Shown: positions 5,892 to 7,877 of the stretch, piece by piece
Layout: every line of letters starts with the position of its first letter
Numbering within the stretch: the first letter of the stretch is position 1
Assembly: GCA_934378025.1 (NCBI GenBank)
Contig: CAKRPM010000055.1
Location: forward strand, 1 to 7,877
Length of the DNA: 7,877 nt
Source: an uncultured Eubacteriales bacterium
GTDB taxonomy: Bacteria; Bacillota; Clostridia; Oscillospirales; QAKW01
Reading direction: 5' to 3'
Notes under the pieces: generated by a model
The model's database searches: none
The model's input: the letters and a program-made list of their open reading frames with translations, nothing else
What the model was told of the DNA's origin: nothing
Position numbers and translations under genes: made by a program

Positions 5892-6863
5892 ATGTTGCTC
5901 GGCGGAGAAAAAATTGCAGCGGATTTTGAAACGGCGGTGCGTGCCGGGCGTACCACGCATGCGTATCTGTTGACCGGCGGCGAGGGCAGCGGGAAGAAAA
6001 CGTTTGCCGCTTTTATGGCGCGGGCGTTGCTTTGTCCCGACGGCGGGTGCGGCAGGTGCGATATTTGCCGAAAGGTGCAAAGCGAGCATCATCCCGATGT
6101 CATTCGGGTGCGCGGGCAGGGACGCGAGGGGTTGATCCCCGTGGATCAGGTGCGTGCGCTGCGGCGGGATGTTTACACGCTGCCCAATGAGGGCAGTAAA
6201 AAAATCTATATCATCGAGCAGGCGGAAAAAATGAACGTACAGGGGCAGGACGCTTTTTTGAAAGTATTGGAAGAGCCGCCCGGTTACGCGGTGTTTATTC
6301 TGTTATGCACCGACGAGCGGGCCATGCTGCAAACCGTGCTTTCTCGTGTGATGCGCATTTCCATGCCCGTACCGCCCGAGGCGGCGGCCGAGGCGCTTTT
6401 GGTGCAGCGCACCGGATGCGCGCCGGCTGCGGTGCGCACGGCGTTTCGCATTTGCGACGGGCGCATCGGCGCGGCCGAGGCACTTTTAAAAGAGGATTTG
6501 CCGCAAAAGCAGCAGCGGCTGGAGCAGTTTTTGCAGACGTTGACGTCGGGCACAAGCTATCAGCTGGCGGCCATGATTCATGCCGTGGCGGCCGATCGGG
6601 GCAAATTGGATGATTTTTTAGGCTTGCTTGAAATGTATTTACGTGATATACTGGTATATAAGAAAACGTCCGACAGAACGCTTGTTCGTTTTGAGGACAG
6701 CGTGGTGCAAAACGCGGGGCATCTGCTTCGTTTGGGTGCGCGCGAGATCACGGCGCTGATCGACGAAATACGCTCGCTGCGGCGGCTGTGCGGCGGGCCG
6801 TACAGTCTGTTGCTTTTGGAAACCGAATTTGCGGTGGCCTGCGCGCGGACGTTCGGTCGTTGA
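5892..6863 (+). CDS. holB: DNA polymerase III subunit delta prime
   Basis: Clamp-loader subunit that, with delta and DnaX, opens the beta sliding clamp and loads it on primed DNA. The 323-residue protein shows an AAA+ N-terminal module: THAYLLTGGEGSGKKT at 22-37 (P-loop-like), a four-cysteine zinc module with Cys48, Cys53, Cys56 and Cys59 followed by HHPDV (66-70), a Walker-B-like region KIYIIEQAEKMN at 104-115, QDAFLKVLEEPP at 119-130, and LSRVMRI at 150-156. The last corresponds to the SRC arginine-finger motif with Val in place of Cys. Gln110 and Glu112 stand where active AAA+ ATPases have DEA-type residues. Delta prime is generally a non-hydrolysing stator, so a degenerate ATP site is expected. 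AAAGGAG lies 8 bases before the ATG. ricT follows 16 bases downstream, the same pairing as holB-yaaT in B. subtilis. A DnaX paralogue is less likely given the length and lack of a collar extension. Confidence 0.93.
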   Translation: MLLGGEKIAADFETAVRAGRTTHAYLLTGGEGSGKKTFAAFMARALLCPDGGCGRCDICRKVQSEHHPDVIRVRGQGREGLIPVDQVRALRRDVYTLPNEGSKKIYIIEQAEKMNVQGQDAFLKVLEEPPGYAVFILLCTDERAMLQTVLSRVMRISMPVPPEAAAEALLVQRTGCAPAAVRTAFRICDGRIGAAEALLKEDLPQKQQRLEQFLQTLTSGTSYQLAAMIHAVAADRGKLDDFLGLLEMYLRDILVYKKTSDRTLVRFEDSVVQNAGHLLRLGAREITALIDEIRSLRRLCGGPYSLLLLETEFAVACARTFGR

Positions 6864-6879
6864 GGGAAAGGAACAGTAA

Positions 6880-7734
6880 ATGAAAACAATTGTCGGTATC
6901 CGCTTCAAAGAGGGCGGAAAAGTATACTACTTTGACCCAAACGGGCATAAATTTGATACAGGATCTTATTGTGTGGTGGAAACCAGCCGCGGCATGGAAT
7001 GCGGAGAGGTGTGTCTGTCCAACAGAGAGCTGCCGGACGAGCAGGTGAACAATCCCCTGAAAAAGGTGACCCGTCCCGCGGACGCGATTGACATTCGCCG
7101 CATGAAGGACAACCGCGAGCGGGAGAAAAAGGCGTTTCAAATTTGCGAGGAGCGCATTAAAAAGCTGAAACTGGAAATGTCGCTGGTGGATGTGGAATAC
7201 ACCTTTGACCGCAATAAAATTCTTTTTTATTTTACGGCGGACGGGCGGATTGATTTCAGAGAATTGGTCAAAGAGTTGGCCGCTGTTTTCAAAACCCGCA
7301 TCGAGCTGCGGCAGATCGGCGTGCGGGATGAGAGCAAGATGATGGGCGGACTGGGCGTCTGCGGCAGACCGTTTTGCTGCCATAGTTTTATGAGCGATTT
7401 TCATCCGGTTTCGATCAAAATGGCCAAAGAGCAGGGCTTGTCGCTCAACCCCGTGAAAATTTCGGGTACCTGCGGCAGACTGATGTGCTGTTTAAATTAC
7501 GAACAGAGTACTTATGAGGAATATTGGAAGCATACGCCGCGCGCGGGCACGTTGGTGAAAACGCCCGAAGGGACGGGCGTGGTCAGCGATGTAAATGTCC
7601 TGAAGGGCGAGCTTCAGGTGAAATTTATTTCGGACGAGACAGTGTCGTTTAAAACCTTCCGGGTGAAAGAGGTGATGCCGCTGCGCTCCGCCAAGGAAAA
7701 CCGCGAAAAAATGAAAAATTCGGAAAAAAGGTAA
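6880..7734 (+). CDS. ricT: PSP1 domain regulatory protein RicT (YaaT)
   Basis: PSP1-domain protein of 284 residues. In B. subtilis RicT joins RicA (YmcA) and RicF (YlbF) in the iron-sulfur Y-complex, which influences RNase Y-dependent mRNA maturation, competence, sporulation and biofilm formation. The six family cysteines are present in two clusters: Cys161, Cys166 and Cys167 in GVCGRPFCC (159-167), and Cys198, Cys203 and Cys204 in GTCGRLMCC (196-204). Other family marks are VGIRFKEGGKVYYF at 5-18, MMGGLG at 154-159, LSLNPVKISG at 187-196 and NYEQSTYEEYW at 206-216. The C-terminus (about 262-284) is charged and probably disordered. AAAGGA lies 7 bases before the ATG, 16 bases after the holB stop, so the two are almost certainly co-transcribed. 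The partners ricA and ricF are not in the window. No strong terminator follows the gene. Confidence 0.95.
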   Translation: MKTIVGIRFKEGGKVYYFDPNGHKFDTGSYCVVETSRGMECGEVCLSNRELPDEQVNNPLKKVTRPADAIDIRRMKDNREREKKAFQICEERIKKLKLEMSLVDVEYTFDRNKILFYFTADGRIDFRELVKELAAVFKTRIELRQIGVRDESKMMGGLGVCGRPFCCHSFMSDFHPVSIKMAKEQGLSLNPVKISGTCGRLMCCLNYEQSTYEEYWKHTPRAGTLVKTPEGTGVVSDVNVLKGELQVKFISDETVSFKTFRVKEVMPLRSAKENREKMKNSEKR

Positions 7735-7746
7735 ACTTTTTGTAAA

Positions 7747-7762
7747 ACACTTGCAAAAGTGT
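7747..7762. repeat. 16-bp inverted repeat over the ferredoxin -35 region
   Basis: ACACTT (7747-7752) and AAGTGT (7757-7762) form a perfect 6-bp inverted repeat around GCAA. It lies 12 bases after the ricT stop and its centre overlaps the -35 box of the ferredoxin promoter. It may be an operator, or a short stem acting as a weak terminator for the ricT operon. It lacks the GC content and U-tract of a strong terminator. Confidence 0.35.
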
Positions 7763-7780
7763 ATTTAGGTATGTTATGAT
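7751..7780 (+). promoter_or_regulatory. Probable sigma-A promoter for the ferredoxin gene
   Basis: TTGCAA (7751-7756) and TATGAT (7775-7780) are separated by 18 bases. The -35 matches 5 of 6 consensus positions and the -10 also 5 of 6. It sits 30 bases before the ferredoxin start codon. Confidence 0.65.
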
Positions 7781-7810
7781 AAGGACAACTTAATAAGGAG
7801 GTGCGACATC

Positions 7811-7877
7811 ATGGCACACAGAATCACTGACAAATGCCTCATGTGCGGCAGCTGCGAGGGTGAATGCCCTGTAGGTG
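7811..7877 (+). CDS. 4Fe-4S ferredoxin, N-terminus only
   Basis: The first 22 codons of a small ferredoxin, cut by the window edge. The visible motif is Cys9-x2-Cys12-x2-Cys15-x3-Cys19-Pro, the classic ligand set of a [4Fe-4S] cluster (CLMCGSCEGECP at 9-20), right after a very short N-terminus (MAHRITDK). This layout fits clostridial 2[4Fe-4S] ferredoxins of about 55-60 residues, which carry electrons for low-potential anaerobic metabolism. The second cluster motif would be beyond the window, so the single-cluster versus double-cluster type cannot be decided. AAGGAGG (7795-7801) lies 9 bases before the ATG and suggests strong translation. It appears to have its own promoter at 7751-7780. Confidence 0.9.
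   Translation, partial: MAHRITDKCLMCGSCEGECPVG

Noticed and set aside
6748..7404. Minus-strand open frame of 218 codons
   Set aside because: It crosses the holB-ricT junction antisense to two recognised genes.
1..7877. CRISPR array, insertion sequence, phage gene, toxin-antitoxin pair, tRNA or riboswitch
   Set aside because: No regularly spaced repeats, transposase motifs, terminal inverted repeats, tRNA-like folds or riboswitch-like leaders were seen. The gaps between genes are all under 160 bases and are explained by promoters, ribosome binding sites and hairpins.

Overview
The window reads as an ordinary chromosomal stretch from a GC-rich member of the Bacillota, probably an anaerobic Clostridia of the Oscillospiraceae/Ruminococcaceae kind. 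The reasons are: a trmK-nif3 pair and a holB-ricT pair (both typical Bacillota gene orders; B. subtilis also has holB followed by yaaT/ricT), strong AGGAGG-type ribosome binding sites, sigma-A-type promoters, a clostridial-type 4Fe-4S ferredoxin and a small DUF1858 redox-disulfide protein. The genus cannot be fixed from the sequence alone. No mobile element, CRISPR array, tRNA or rRNA is visible.

Left half, minus strand (read from about 3555 down to 1): a promoter at 3527-3555 drives a 64-residue DUF1858 protein (3302-3496), which ends at a hairpin terminator (3253-3283). Below it lies a tight three-gene operon: trmK (tRNA adenine-22 N1 methyltransferase, 2462-3172), a short NIF3-family protein (1710-2465, overlapping trmK by 4 bases) and rqcH (1-1695, running off the window edge with 565 residues visible). 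TrmK modifies tRNA and RqcH recruits tRNA-Ala to stalled 50S subunits, so two of the three genes act on tRNA or translation.

Right half, plus strand: a second promoter (3582-3610) faces away from the first and starts a probable operon: a FemABX-type peptidoglycan bridge aminoacyltransferase (3648-4712, TTG start), an alanine-racemase-like protein (4777-5862), holB (DNA polymerase III delta prime, 5892-6863) and ricT/yaaT (6880-7734). Gaps are 64, 29 and 16 bases and no terminator is seen between the genes. A new promoter and ribosome binding site then precede the start of a 4Fe-4S ferredoxin gene (7811 to the window edge).

The most unusual point is the alanine-racemase-like gene. It keeps the PLP lysine and the N-terminal barrel motifs, but the catalytic tyrosine of the GYADG motif is serine, and the Met-Asp pair of the C-terminal domain is absent. 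Its position directly after a FemABX ligase suggests a role in supplying or shaping the amino acid used in the peptidoglycan cross-bridge, but this is inference. Other points are an inverted repeat between the divergent promoters, a conservative change in the RqcH tRNA-binding pair, and an inverted repeat over the ferredoxin promoter. Nothing else looks like an undescribed system.
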